Shown piece after piece: positions 8,818-17,214 of a DNA stretch of 64,000 nucleotides (position 1 is its first letter; each line of letters opens with the position of its first letter). This stretch comes from JBCCEJ01 sp039030335. Its GTDB lineage: Bacteria > Pseudomonadota > Gammaproteobacteria > HK1. The notes beneath the pieces were generated by a model. It had not been told where the DNA came from. It made no database searches and saw only the letters and a list, made by a program, of their open reading frames with translations. A program made the position numbers and the translations under genes. Location of the stretch: NCBI GenBank assembly GCA_039030335.1, contig JBCCEJ010000005.1, positions 62,001 to 126,000 on the forward strand. Reading direction: 5' to 3'.

Positions 8818-9020
8818 CAGAGCCGGCGCCGCGACGGTGCCGCCCTTCCTCGACAACTTCTTTGCCGACACACCGGCCGGAGTGCTTTCACCTATGCGGC
8901 CCGGTTGGCGTGCGGCTGGACGGTCGGCGCGCCGGTTGTTCGGGAGACCATCGCCGACCCGTTCAAGGGGGCAAAGGGCCCGGCTCCAGATGGGATCGTC
9001 GGAGAAGGCGCTCCGCTCAG

Positions 9021-10838
9021 CTAGCTCTTGCCGGTCACGCCGTCGTTGAATTCATCGAGCCCGAGTTTTGCACTGTTGTCTTCGACGAATACGCCTTCAT
9101 CAGTTACCGTCAGGTCAACCTGCTCACCCGCTTCGTCGAGCAGGTTCGCCAATGCTTCGAATGACACCGTCTCGCCACCAACCTCGATCTGCTCGATCGA
9201 GTTCTGGCCAAACTGGACGGAACTGCCCATCGCGTCCGTGCCGCCGTAGGTCAGCGTGTAGTTGCTGCCGTCGAAGGTCAGCGCGACGTTCATGACCGAG
9301 TCATCGAACGACAGCGTGTCCGCCGCGCCGCTGCTGTCGGTGACCGTATCGTGCCCATCGCCATCGGAGAAGCGATAAGTGTCGCTACCGCTGCCACCGA
9401 TCAGCCGGTCGTTGCCTGCACCGCCGTCCAGCGTATCGTTCCCGCCGCCGGCCGAAATGAAGTCGTTGCCGCCCTCGCCTTCGAGCACGTTGTTGAAGTT
9501 GTTGCCGTAGATGTGGTCAGCCTGGTCGGAGCCTCGAACGTTTTCGATCGAATAGAGCCGATCGAAACCGGCCGTGCCTTCGACGCGGCCGGAATGATCC
9601 CACCAGTACCGCCGCCCGCGCGCCATGCCGCTATTCAGATTGACGACGACGCCCTCGCGCGTGACGTCGGAGTAGTCAGCCGTATCTGACCCGACGCCAC
9701 CGAACAGCAGATCATTGCCGGCGCCGCCGCGCAGCGTATCGTCACCGCCGCCGCCGTAGAGGCGGTCACGGCCCAGCCCGCCGTCCAGCACGTCGTCCCC
9801 GCCATGCCGATTCCACCACCAATATCGGGAGTTCGTGTCGCCATACAAGACGTCGTGGCCAGCGCCGCCATCGATCACATCGGAGCCGCGGCCGCCGACG
9901 ATATAGTCATTACCGGCCAACCCGGACAGTTCATTGTCCTGCGAGTTGCCGTAGATGCGATCGTCACCCTGCGAGCCGATGACATTCTCGATCGAGAACA
10001 GTCGGTCGCGGGAGTATCCGGCTACCGAGCCGTATCCGCCCCACCAGCCTTCGCCGAGCCTGACCGTAACGCCGGACCGTCCCCACCAGCCGCGACTGCG
10101 GGTGGGCGCATCGGAATAGTCGACGGTGTCGTTACCGGCGCCACCGACCAACGTGTTGTAGCCCGCGCCGCCGATCAGGGTGTCGTCGCCACCGCCAGCG
10201 TTGATGTAGTCATTGCCAGCGCCGCCGTCGAGCACGTTGTCCTGGTCACCTCGCGCGAAGATGCGATCGTTGCCGACCGTGCCAACCACGTTCTCTACCG
10301 ACTGCAGCCCAAGGAACGTGTAACGCCCCCCTACGCGGCCGTAGGCACGACCGTTGCCGTTGCCATTGAGCGTGATGGTCATGCCCGAGTAGCGCTGCTG
10401 CCACCAGCTACCCGTAACGCCGTTACCGCCGAAGTTGACGGTATCGTTACCTTCACCGCCGGCAATTCGGCCGCGGCCGCCCTGCGAAAAGATCGTGTCG
10501 TCACCGGTTCCTGCGCCAATATTGGTCCGGTACGAATAGCGACTGAAAATGACGTCGTCGCCTGCGCCACTCCTTGCATAGCCGTTCGTGGCGGTCACGA
10601 AGTCGTTGCCCGACGACCCGAACCGGAACCGTCGACGCCCCTGTACACCCTGCACATCGTCACGGTCCATGCCGAAGCGGGCCATCTGATAGCCCTCGTA
10701 GTAGCCGACGCCGATCTCACGGGCGATGCCATACCCTTCGCGCCGGGCCTCCCAGTAGGAAGTGCCACCTGAGCCATACCGCGAGTAGCGGCCTCGGAAT
10801 CGCCAGTAGTTGCTGCGGTAACGGTTCCAGTAGTACAT
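9021..10838 (-). CDS. RTX (GGxGxD) calcium-binding protein, probable type I secretion substrate
   Basis: The 605-residue protein has no Sec signal and is built from blocks of the nonapeptide GGxGxDxLx (for example GGAGNDYINAGGGDDTLIGGAG, here split, around residues 214-235, and GGAGNDRLIGGSGSD near 475-490). Such repeats bind Ca2+ in a parallel beta-roll outside the cell. Four larger blocks share a VDYS...GVTVRLGEG...FSIENVIGS...GDDRIYGN pattern. The C-terminal ~95 residues are repeat-poor and acidic, as expected for a type I secretion signal region. The first 80 residues are strikingly rich in Tyr, Arg and Gly. It is on the same strand as, and 228 bp downstream of, the exporter pair. No enzymatic domain is visible, so an adhesin, matrix or S-layer-like role is more likely than a toxin. 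Confidence 0.85.
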   Translation of the reverse strand: MYYWNRYRSNYWRFRGRYSRYGSGGTSYWEARREGYGIAREIGVGYYEGYQMARFGMDRDDVQGVQGRRRFRFGSSGNDFVTATNGYARSGAGDDVIFSRYSYRTNIGAGTGDDTIFSQGGRGRIAGGEGNDTVNFGGNGVTGSWWQQRYSGMTITLNGNGNGRAYGRVGGRYTFLGLQSVENVVGTVGNDRIFARGDQDNVLDGGAGNDYINAGGGDDTLIGGAGYNTLVGGAGNDTVDYSDAPTRSRGWWGRSGVTVRLGEGWWGGYGSVAGYSRDRLFSIENVIGSQGDDRIYGNSQDNELSGLAGNDYIVGGRGSDVIDGGAGHDVLYGDTNSRYWWWNRHGGDDVLDGGLGRDRLYGGGGDDTLRGGAGNDLLFGGVGSDTADYSDVTREGVVVNLNSGMARGRRYWWDHSGRVEGTAGFDRLYSIENVRGSDQADHIYGNNFNNVLEGEGGNDFISAGGGNDTLDGGAGNDRLIGGSGSDTYRFSDGDGHDTVTDSSGAADTLSFDDSVMNVALTFDGSNYTLTYGGTDAMGSSVQFGQNSIEQIEVGGETVSFEALANLLDEAGEQVDLTVTDEGVFVEDNSAKLGLDEFNDGVTGKS

Positions 10839-11066
10839 GTCGATCTCCTTATCGGGAATGTTATTCGTCGAATAGAGCGGAATCAGGATGACAATTCGAC
10901 GATCGGCTGTTTGCCGGGTGCGCTACTGTGATGACATTCACACATTCGGGCATTGGCTTACTCGATTTGCATTAAACGTGGCAGTTCGCACCCGCAATGT
11001 CATTGCGCTACGGATACCGAAGACGTTGCGGCGCGCGGCAAACGGTGTGCAATACACGTAACAGGA

Positions 11067-12878
11067 TCACGGTTCTTTAAAGCTGTTTTCGAGCGCACGT
11101 GCGATCGGATAGAAGAAATATGTGATGACGAGCCGTTTTCCCACCGTGACTTCGGCCGTGCCGGTCATGCCGGGGATCAGGCGGAAGTTCTCAGGTGTAC
11201 TGCGAAACTGCGTATTCGTGAGATCGATACGCGTTCGGTAAACGGGTTCACGGGCATCGCCGTCGCCCTGCACCGTGTCTTCGCTGATGAGCGCGACCTC
11301 GCCTTCCATGCTGCCGTGCTTTTGGAACGGCAACGCATCCAACTTGACGCGCACCGCGTCGCCGAGCTTTACCTGCCCCACGTCGCGAGGCGCGATGTTG
11401 ACTTCCATTTGCAACGGTACGTCAGCCGGCACGATCGTGAAGAAGGTCTCGGCCTGCTGCACAACCGAGCCAACCGATCGGTCGGCGATTTCCAGGACCA
11501 CGCCGCGAGCCGGCGCGACGATCTGCACGAGCCGTTCGCGGCGCTCCATCTTCTTCAGGCGTTCTGACAGCTCTTCGCGTTCACGGCTTACCGACACGAG
11601 TTCCTGCGCCATGCGCGCGCGGCGCTCACTCAGGTAAACCTGCTTTTCCGCTTTCGCAGCTTCCAGCTCGTGACGGAGGCTGCGCCGCGCACTCAGCAGA
11701 CGGCGCTGTTCGCGCGCGAGCGACAGCCGCCCATTCTTCGCTTCCAGATACTGCACGCGCGAGCTGCCGCCGCTACCCATCAGGCTCTGGTGCATGCTCT
11801 CCAGTTCAGTCAACACAGCGAGTTGCTCGGCCATGTCTCGCGCATCCTGGATATTGGTATCGATGTCGGCTTCAAGACGCGCAGTACGTTGATCCTTCTG
11901 CGCTATGTTGGCCGTTAGCTCAGCTTGCCGACGGTTGAAGATCTCCTGCTGCAGCGCCTGCACCGCAACGTGCTCGGAGAAATTGGCATCACCGCTGCCG
12001 CTCAACTCCGCCATCAGCCGGCGCTCCTGCGCCGACACACTGGTTAGTGTCGCGCGGCTCGCCTGCAGGTCAGCCTGCGCAAACGTCGCGTCGAGCGTCG
12101 CCAGGATCTGCCCTTTCTCTACGACGTCGCCCTCACGTGCGTTGATGCTGAGCACCATCGCTGTCTCCACCGGCTGCACGGTGATGTTCGGAACACTCGT
12201 CGTGATGTTGCCAGGCGCCACGACAGCCGTTTCGATTTCCGCGATCGACGCCCACGCAATGACGAGAACGAAGAATGCGATGATGAAATACAGCGTGAAC
12301 TTGGCGATCGGCGGAAACCGACGACGTTCGATCTCCACTGCGTCGGCCTGAAACTCCGAGAAATCGCTGTTTGCCGAGAAGAACGAGAACAGGCCACCGC
12401 GACGCGACGCGCGGATGGCTTTAGATTTCCCACCTGCCTCAACGCCCTGCTCAGCATTCAGGAAGTGTTGATGAGCCAGGCGGGTATTGGTCTCGCGCAG
12501 ACTCGTAATAAGCCGGCTGATGATGTCGACCGTGAACTGATGGTCAGCTTCAAGGCGCTGCATGAACGCGTAGACGTCGATCCGCCGCGCGACGACATCG
12601 GTCTCGGCGACCGCAGAGGCACTGCGTGGGCTGCCATCGATAATCCCCATCTCACCGATGAGTTCACCGGGCCGCAGACGCTTCAATTGTACCGGGCCGC
12701 GCCCGGTCTCCTTGGTGAGCTGCAGCGTGCCTTCAATCACTTCGTAGGCGTAGTCACTCGGCTCGCCTTCGTAGAACAGGTACTCGCCCGTCGAGAAGTG
12801 CACGACGTCGCTGGCGGCTTCCAGCGCCTCTGCGCCTTGCGCGTCGTCGCCTGGTATCGGCTTTGCGGCTTCGCTCAT
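11067..12878 (-). CDS. HlyD-family type I secretion adaptor with N-terminal cyclic-nucleotide-binding domain
   Basis: The start at 12878 overlaps the exporter's stop as ATGA and gives 603 residues; an ATG 13 codons earlier lies inside the upstream gene. Residues ~24-140 form a Crp-type cNMP-binding domain (FSTGEYLFYEGEP; GELIGEMGIIDGSPRSASAVAET, the phosphate-binding cassette region). After a linker comes one membrane segment (~194-213, FTLYFIIAFFVLVIAWASI), then the membrane-fusion core with lipoyl-like halves (VQPVETAMVLSINAREGDVVEKGQ), a long coiled coil (~270-470) and the beta-barrel end (PGMTGTAEVTVGKRLVITYF). It would bridge the ABC exporter to an outer-membrane TolC-type channel, which is not in the window. 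The cytosolic nucleotide sensor fused to an adaptor is unusual. Confidence 0.88.
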   Translation of the reverse strand: MSEAAKPIPGDDAQGAEALEAASDVVHFSTGEYLFYEGEPSDYAYEVIEGTLQLTKETGRGPVQLKRLRPGELIGEMGIIDGSPRSASAVAETDVVARRIDVYAFMQRLEADHQFTVDIISRLITSLRETNTRLAHQHFLNAEQGVEAGGKSKAIRASRRGGLFSFFSANSDFSEFQADAVEIERRRFPPIAKFTLYFIIAFFVLVIAWASIAEIETAVVAPGNITTSVPNITVQPVETAMVLSINAREGDVVEKGQILATLDATFAQADLQASRATLTSVSAQERRLMAELSGSGDANFSEHVAVQALQQEIFNRRQAELTANIAQKDQRTARLEADIDTNIQDARDMAEQLAVLTELESMHQSLMGSGGSSRVQYLEAKNGRLSLAREQRRLLSARRSLRHELEAAKAEKQVYLSERRARMAQELVSVSREREELSERLKKMERRERLVQIVAPARGVVLEIADRSVGSVVQQAETFFTIVPADVPLQMEVNIAPRDVGQVKLGDAVRVKLDALPFQKHGSMEGEVALISEDTVQGDGDAREPVYRTRIDLTNTQFRSTPENFRLIPGMTGTAEVTVGKRLVITYFFYPIARALENSFKEP

Positions 12879-15016
12879 TCGGCTGCCTCCGCAACGGGTC
12901 CGTTCTGGCGCTCCCACAATTGCCGGTAGAGCAACGAACTGCGCAGCAGTTGGTGATGCGGACCCTGCGCCGAGATCTTGCCGTCGTCGACCACCAGAAT
13001 CAGATCGGCATCGACCAACGTCGACAGTCGGTGCGATACGGAGATCACGGTCCGCCCGGCCGCAATTTTGCGCATGTTTTCCTGAATGATGGATTCACTC
13101 TCCGGGTCCAGAGCGCTCGTCGCTTCGTCCAGAATCAGAATGCGTGGTTGTTTCAGCAACGCGCGCGCGATCGCAAGACGCTGCTTCTGCCCGCCGGAAA
13201 GATTGGTCGCGCCCTCTTCCAGATAGGTGTCGTAACCTTGCGGCAGGCGCTGGACGAATTCGTCGGCCCCTGCCAGCTTCGCCGCCGAGACGATCTCGAA
13301 AAACGTCGCATCTGGTCGGGTGACAGAAATGTTCTCCTTGATAGTGCCTTTGAACAGAAAGCTTTCCTGCAGCACCACGCCAAGACTCATCCTCAAGTGC
13401 GCGAGGTCGATTTCGCGCATGTCGTACCCGTCCAGCCGGATGAGCCCTGAAGCGGGTGTATAAAACCCTTGCAGCAGCTTCGTCACCGTACTCTTGCCAG
13501 AGCCGGACCGGCCCACCAGTCCGACCGTCTGCCCGGGCTTGATCTCGAACGACATCTGGTCGAGAGCAGGCTGCGGCGAGTTGCGATACTTAAACGACAC
13601 CCCTTCGAAGCTGATGCGGCCGTCGAATTCCGGGGTCAGGCCACCCGATTTGACCTGTTCGGCCGGATGATTCATGACGTTACCGAGCATCCGCACCGAC
13701 AATGCCGTCTGTTGAAACTCGTTGATCAATCCCACCAGCGCGATAAGCGGGCCGCTGACGCGCTGCGACAACATATTGAATGCGATGATCGCACCGATGG
13801 TGATCTCGCCCGAGAAGATGAGCTGCACGCCGAGGAACAGTATGACAACCGACATCAACTGGCCCAGGAATTTGGAGATTCCGGAGACCAGCTGCGACAA
13901 CTTGCCGACGTTGATATGCATCGAGATAGCGGCCGCCGCGCGTTTGTCCCACGCATCGCGTTTGACCGGCTCGATCGCGAGCGCCTTGACCGTTTCCATT
14001 CCACCGATGGTCTCGACCAGTAGCGACTGGCGGTCGCCTTCCGCTTTGTACAGGGCGGTAAGCCGGTCACGGTAAGGTCCGCGAATGAGCAGCGTGATGC
14101 TGGCGATCGCAACCGTGAACGCGAGCACGACGGACGCCAACAGTGGTGAATAGAACACGAGGATCGGGATGTAGACCAACAGGGCCAGGCAGTCGAGTAC
14201 TGTCATGAACAGACGACCGCTCAGAAACTCCCGGATGCTGGAGCTTTGCTGCATGTGTTTTGTCAGCGTGCCGGCCGGGGTCGAGCGAAAGAAGTCGATC
14301 GGTAAGCTCAACAGTCGGCCAAAGGTCCGCGTCGAGACGCGAATGTCGATCTTGCTGGTCGCGTGCAGAAGCAACAGGCCGCGCAGGTACTCGATCACCG
14401 CGTTGAACATCAGCGCCGCGACGACGGCAATGGTCAACACATAGAGTGTATCCATGCTCTGATTACCGACGACCTTGTCGAAGGTAACCTGCATGAAGAT
14501 CGGCACGGACAGCGCAAACACGTGCATCAGCAGCGCAACCAGCGCAACTTCCGCGAACACCGTTTTCTGCCGCAGGAATTCCGGCACGAACCAGCGCAGC
14601 CCAAACGGCTGCTCCTCGTCGTTCAGGCGGAATTCCGGTTTGACGAACAGCAACTCGCCGCCGGCCCAGGCTTTTTCGAGCGCGGCCTGGTCGACCATGA
14701 TCACCTGTGCCTTGTCGGCCAGTGGGTCGATGACCCGGACCCTGAGTCCGTTCTCCCCGTCTTCCAGACCGGCTAGAACCACCCAGTTACCGTTGGCGAG
14801 CGGGCACAACACGGGAAAAGCGCCTTCGAGCTCGTTGATATCGGCCCAAGCCACGCGCCGACGCCGGCTCTTCAGTCCGATCTCCTGCGCGATGCGCAGC
14901 AGGCGGTCGGTACTAACCGTGTCGCCCACTGCATAGTCGTGCTGCAGTCGCTCAGGCGTCGTATCGACACCATGGCGCCTCGCGAGCAGGGCCAGGCATT
15001 GGAGCGCCGTGTGCAT
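12875..15016 (-). CDS. Type I secretion ABC exporter with C39-like (inactive peptidase) domain
   Basis: This 713-residue HlyB-type half-transporter starts with a C39-peptidase-like domain (~1-130) lacking the catalytic cysteine (MHTALQCLALLARRHG), as in exporters of RTX proteins where the domain binds rather than cleaves the substrate. A six-helix transmembrane domain (~155-440) follows, with the linker SKIDIRVSTRTFGRLLSLP. The ATPase domain has Walker A GRSGSGKST (502-510), signature LSGGQ (606-610), Walker B with Glu631 and the switch His662. It forms an operon with the adaptor (ATGA overlap) and most likely exports the RTX protein encoded downstream. Confidence 0.92.
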   Translation of the reverse strand: MHTALQCLALLARRHGVDTTPERLQHDYAVGDTVSTDRLLRIAQEIGLKSRRRRVAWADINELEGAFPVLCPLANGNWVVLAGLEDGENGLRVRVIDPLADKAQVIMVDQAALEKAWAGGELLFVKPEFRLNDEEQPFGLRWFVPEFLRQKTVFAEVALVALLMHVFALSVPIFMQVTFDKVVGNQSMDTLYVLTIAVVAALMFNAVIEYLRGLLLLHATSKIDIRVSTRTFGRLLSLPIDFFRSTPAGTLTKHMQQSSSIREFLSGRLFMTVLDCLALLVYIPILVFYSPLLASVVLAFTVAIASITLLIRGPYRDRLTALYKAEGDRQSLLVETIGGMETVKALAIEPVKRDAWDKRAAAAISMHINVGKLSQLVSGISKFLGQLMSVVILFLGVQLIFSGEITIGAIIAFNMLSQRVSGPLIALVGLINEFQQTALSVRMLGNVMNHPAEQVKSGGLTPEFDGRISFEGVSFKYRNSPQPALDQMSFEIKPGQTVGLVGRSGSGKSTVTKLLQGFYTPASGLIRLDGYDMREIDLAHLRMSLGVVLQESFLFKGTIKENISVTRPDATFFEIVSAAKLAGADEFVQRLPQGYDTYLEEGATNLSGGQKQRLAIARALLKQPRILILDEATSALDPESESIIQENMRKIAAGRTVISVSHRLSTLVDADLILVVDDGKISAQGPHHQLLRSSLLYRQLWERQNGPVAEAAE

Positions 15017-15318
15017 GGTCGTTCATCCCTGAGCAAGGCAGACATCACCGGCGTGAGGGCTGCGGGAGACTACGTCATATGTGGTACGGAGTTTGGCATC
15101 TCGCGGGAGGTAGTACCAAGCATGGACCATATGCTCGGCGTGCGTTTACGCACCAACGCAGCCGAGAGCCGGACCAATGTCCATATCGATATTGAACAGG
15201 GCCGGCAGGAGATCCGACAATCCACGAGCGCCCGTCGATGCTTCAACGCTGACCGCGCGAGAGCCCGCCGGAACTGCCGGCACACCCCTGAAAATCTAGA
15301 GCTGACCGGAGAATTACC
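15017..15318. other. Divergent intergenic region between the exporter and the AhpD-like gene
   Basis: About 300 bp hold no gene I can support. A GGAG Shine-Dalgarno lies 8 nt before the ATG at 15319. Two CATATG hexamers and paired GGTAC/GTACC words occur around 15070-15135, but I cannot assign them a function. Confidence 0.3.
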
Positions 15319-15714
15319 ATGCCATTCATCAAGCCCGTCGAATATGACGAAGCCAGCAACGAAGTTCGCGCAGTGTTCGACGAGATCCTGGCCGAGCGTG
15401 GCACGGGTGAACTGTCACCATTTTGGAAAACGCTCGCGTTTCATGCACCCACGCTCAGGCGCGCATGGGATTCAGTGCGCGCGGCCCTCGCACCAGGGGC
15501 GTTGGATGAAAAGACCAAGGAGATGATCTACATCGCCGCCAGCGTGGCTACCAACTGTGACTATTGCATCAACGCGCATATAGCACACGCGCGACGCCTT
15601 GGTATGACCGATGCACAGCTCGGGGAGCTGATGGAAGTGGTATCGGTTGCCAGCGGCGTAAACCGGCTGGGGATCGGCTATGGCCTCAAACCGGCTGACA
15701 CAACGAGCGACTGA
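15319..15714 (+). CDS. Carboxymuconolactone decarboxylase (AhpD-like) family protein
   Basis: The 131-residue all-helical protein carries the AhpD redox motif: Cys80-Asp-Tyr-Cys83 followed by His87 (NCDYCINAHIAHARRLGM), with acidic residues a few positions before it. Family members are peroxidase or disulfide reductase components, or decarboxylases when the cysteines are absent. The cysteines here favour a peroxidase-type role. It has a GGAG ribosome binding site and appears to be monocistronic, convergent with pntB. Confidence 0.85.
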   Translation: MPFIKPVEYDEASNEVRAVFDEILAERGTGELSPFWKTLAFHAPTLRRAWDSVRAALAPGALDEKTKEMIYIAASVATNCDYCINAHIAHARRLGMTDAQLGELMEVVSVASGVNRLGIGYGLKPADTTSD

Positions 15715-15775
15715 GCAGCCTGGTTGTGCGGGCGCTCAGATCGGGTTGAGGCCGTGTACGGACAATGGCGCGGAC

Positions 15776-17206
15776 TCAGGTTGGAAGCTGCGAATTGATG
15801 GCGGACAGACTTTCTTTTGCGTCGCCGAAGAGCATTCGCGTGTTCTCCTTGACGAACAATGGGTTGCCAACGCCAGCGTAGCCGGTAGCCATGGAGCGCT
15901 TCAGTACCACCACTGTACCGGCCTTCCATACTTCCAGCACCGGCATACCCGCGATCGGGCTCGCCGGATCCTCCGCCGCTCCCGGGTTGACGATATCGTT
16001 GGCACCGATCACCAGAACTGCGTCGGTGTTGGGGAAGTCATCGTTGATGTTGTCCATTTCGACGACGATATCGTATGGAACATTGGCGTCGGCCAGCAGA
16101 ACGTTCATATGGCCCGGCAAGCGCCCCGCTACCGGGTGTATCGCGAATCTGACCTTGACGCCTTTGAGTCGCAGGTTTTCAGTAATGTCGCTGACGACGT
16201 TTTGCGCCTGCGCGACGGCCATTCCATAGCCGGGGACGATGATGACTTCCTTGGCACCGACCAACAGGTTGACCGTGTCGAGAGTCGAAGTTGGAATTAC
16301 TTCGCCGTCGACGCCGGTGGTGATAGAACCGCCTTCGGTGCCGAACCCGCCCAGGATGACATTCAGGAAACTCCGATTCATCGCACGGCACATGATGTAG
16401 CTCAAAATCGCGCCGCTGGACCCGACCAGTGCGCCGGTCACGATCAACAAATCATTACCCAGCATGAAACCGGTTATCGCCGCTGCCCAACCCGAATAGC
16501 TGTTCAGGACCGAGACGACCACGGGCATGTCCGCCCCGCCGATCGCGAGCACGAAGTGAATGCCAATCAATGTAGCGAGTATCAGCACCACGATGAGTAA
16601 CCACACCGCGAACTCGGCATTGGCGGGAACGTCGCTGGACAGCAACCCGCCGCCGCCGGTCTGCACTGCAAGGTATTCGTACCCGAGCCACACGACCATC
16701 AGGAGACCGGCGATGTTCATGACGTTACGGCCGGGCAACAAGACCGGTCGGCCGGACAGAATGCCCTGGAGCTTGGCGAACGCTACCAGCGAGCCCGCAA
16801 ACGTGATCGTGCCGATCAAAACGCCGACGACGATCTCCACTGCCAGGATGGCCTCCTCGGTCGGACTGAGCCCTGGCGGCGGACTGAAATGGCTCGCCAG
16901 CGCGACCAGTAGCGCAGCCAGGCCGACCAGACTGTTCAACATACCGACCAGTTGCGGCATGCCCGTCATCTCGACCCGCATCGCGACGAATATGCCCACC
17001 GTGGCACCGACGAGTATGGCTGGTAGCAGTATGCTGTACCCGGTCACGCCCTCGGCCAGTGCGGTAGCCGCAACTGCGACGACCATGCCGAGAATGCCGT
17101 ACACGTTGCCCCGCCTGGCCGTTTCCTGATGGCTGAGTCCGCCCAGGCTCAGGATGAAGAGAACGCTTGCGCCGATGTAGGAGACGGCTAGCAGTCCACT
17201 GTCCAT
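15776..17206 (-). CDS. pntB: NAD(P) transhydrogenase, beta subunit
   Basis: The 476-residue beta subunit of proton-translocating transhydrogenase has multiple membrane helices in the first ~290 residues (SYIGASVLFILSLGGLSHQ at the N-terminus). The soluble NADP(H)-binding domain III follows, with PGYGMAVAQAQ (around residue 320) and VIGANDIVNPGAAEDPASPIAGMPVLEVW. With the alpha subunit it uses the proton-motive force to reduce NADP+ with NADH. It starts 8 nt after the pntA stop, in the same operon. Confidence 0.96.
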   Translation of the reverse strand: MDSGLLAVSYIGASVLFILSLGGLSHQETARRGNVYGILGMVVAVAATALAEGVTGYSILLPAILVGATVGIFVAMRVEMTGMPQLVGMLNSLVGLAALLVALASHFSPPPGLSPTEEAILAVEIVVGVLIGTITFAGSLVAFAKLQGILSGRPVLLPGRNVMNIAGLLMVVWLGYEYLAVQTGGGGLLSSDVPANAEFAVWLLIVVLILATLIGIHFVLAIGGADMPVVVSVLNSYSGWAAAITGFMLGNDLLIVTGALVGSSGAILSYIMCRAMNRSFLNVILGGFGTEGGSITTGVDGEVIPTSTLDTVNLLVGAKEVIIVPGYGMAVAQAQNVVSDITENLRLKGVKVRFAIHPVAGRLPGHMNVLLADANVPYDIVVEMDNINDDFPNTDAVLVIGANDIVNPGAAEDPASPIAGMPVLEVWKAGTVVVLKRSMATGYAGVGNPLFVKENTRMLFGDAKESLSAINSQLPT

Positions 17207-17214
17207 GACTCAGC

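Noticed and set aside
9804..10772. 322-codon plus-strand frame
   Set aside because: It lies antisense to the RTX repeats; the long open frame is a by-product of GC-rich repeats and reads as Ala/Val/Asp-rich low complexity.
15680..16600. 306-codon plus-strand frame
   Set aside because: It is antisense to pntB, and the composition is rich in Arg/His/Asp without motifs.
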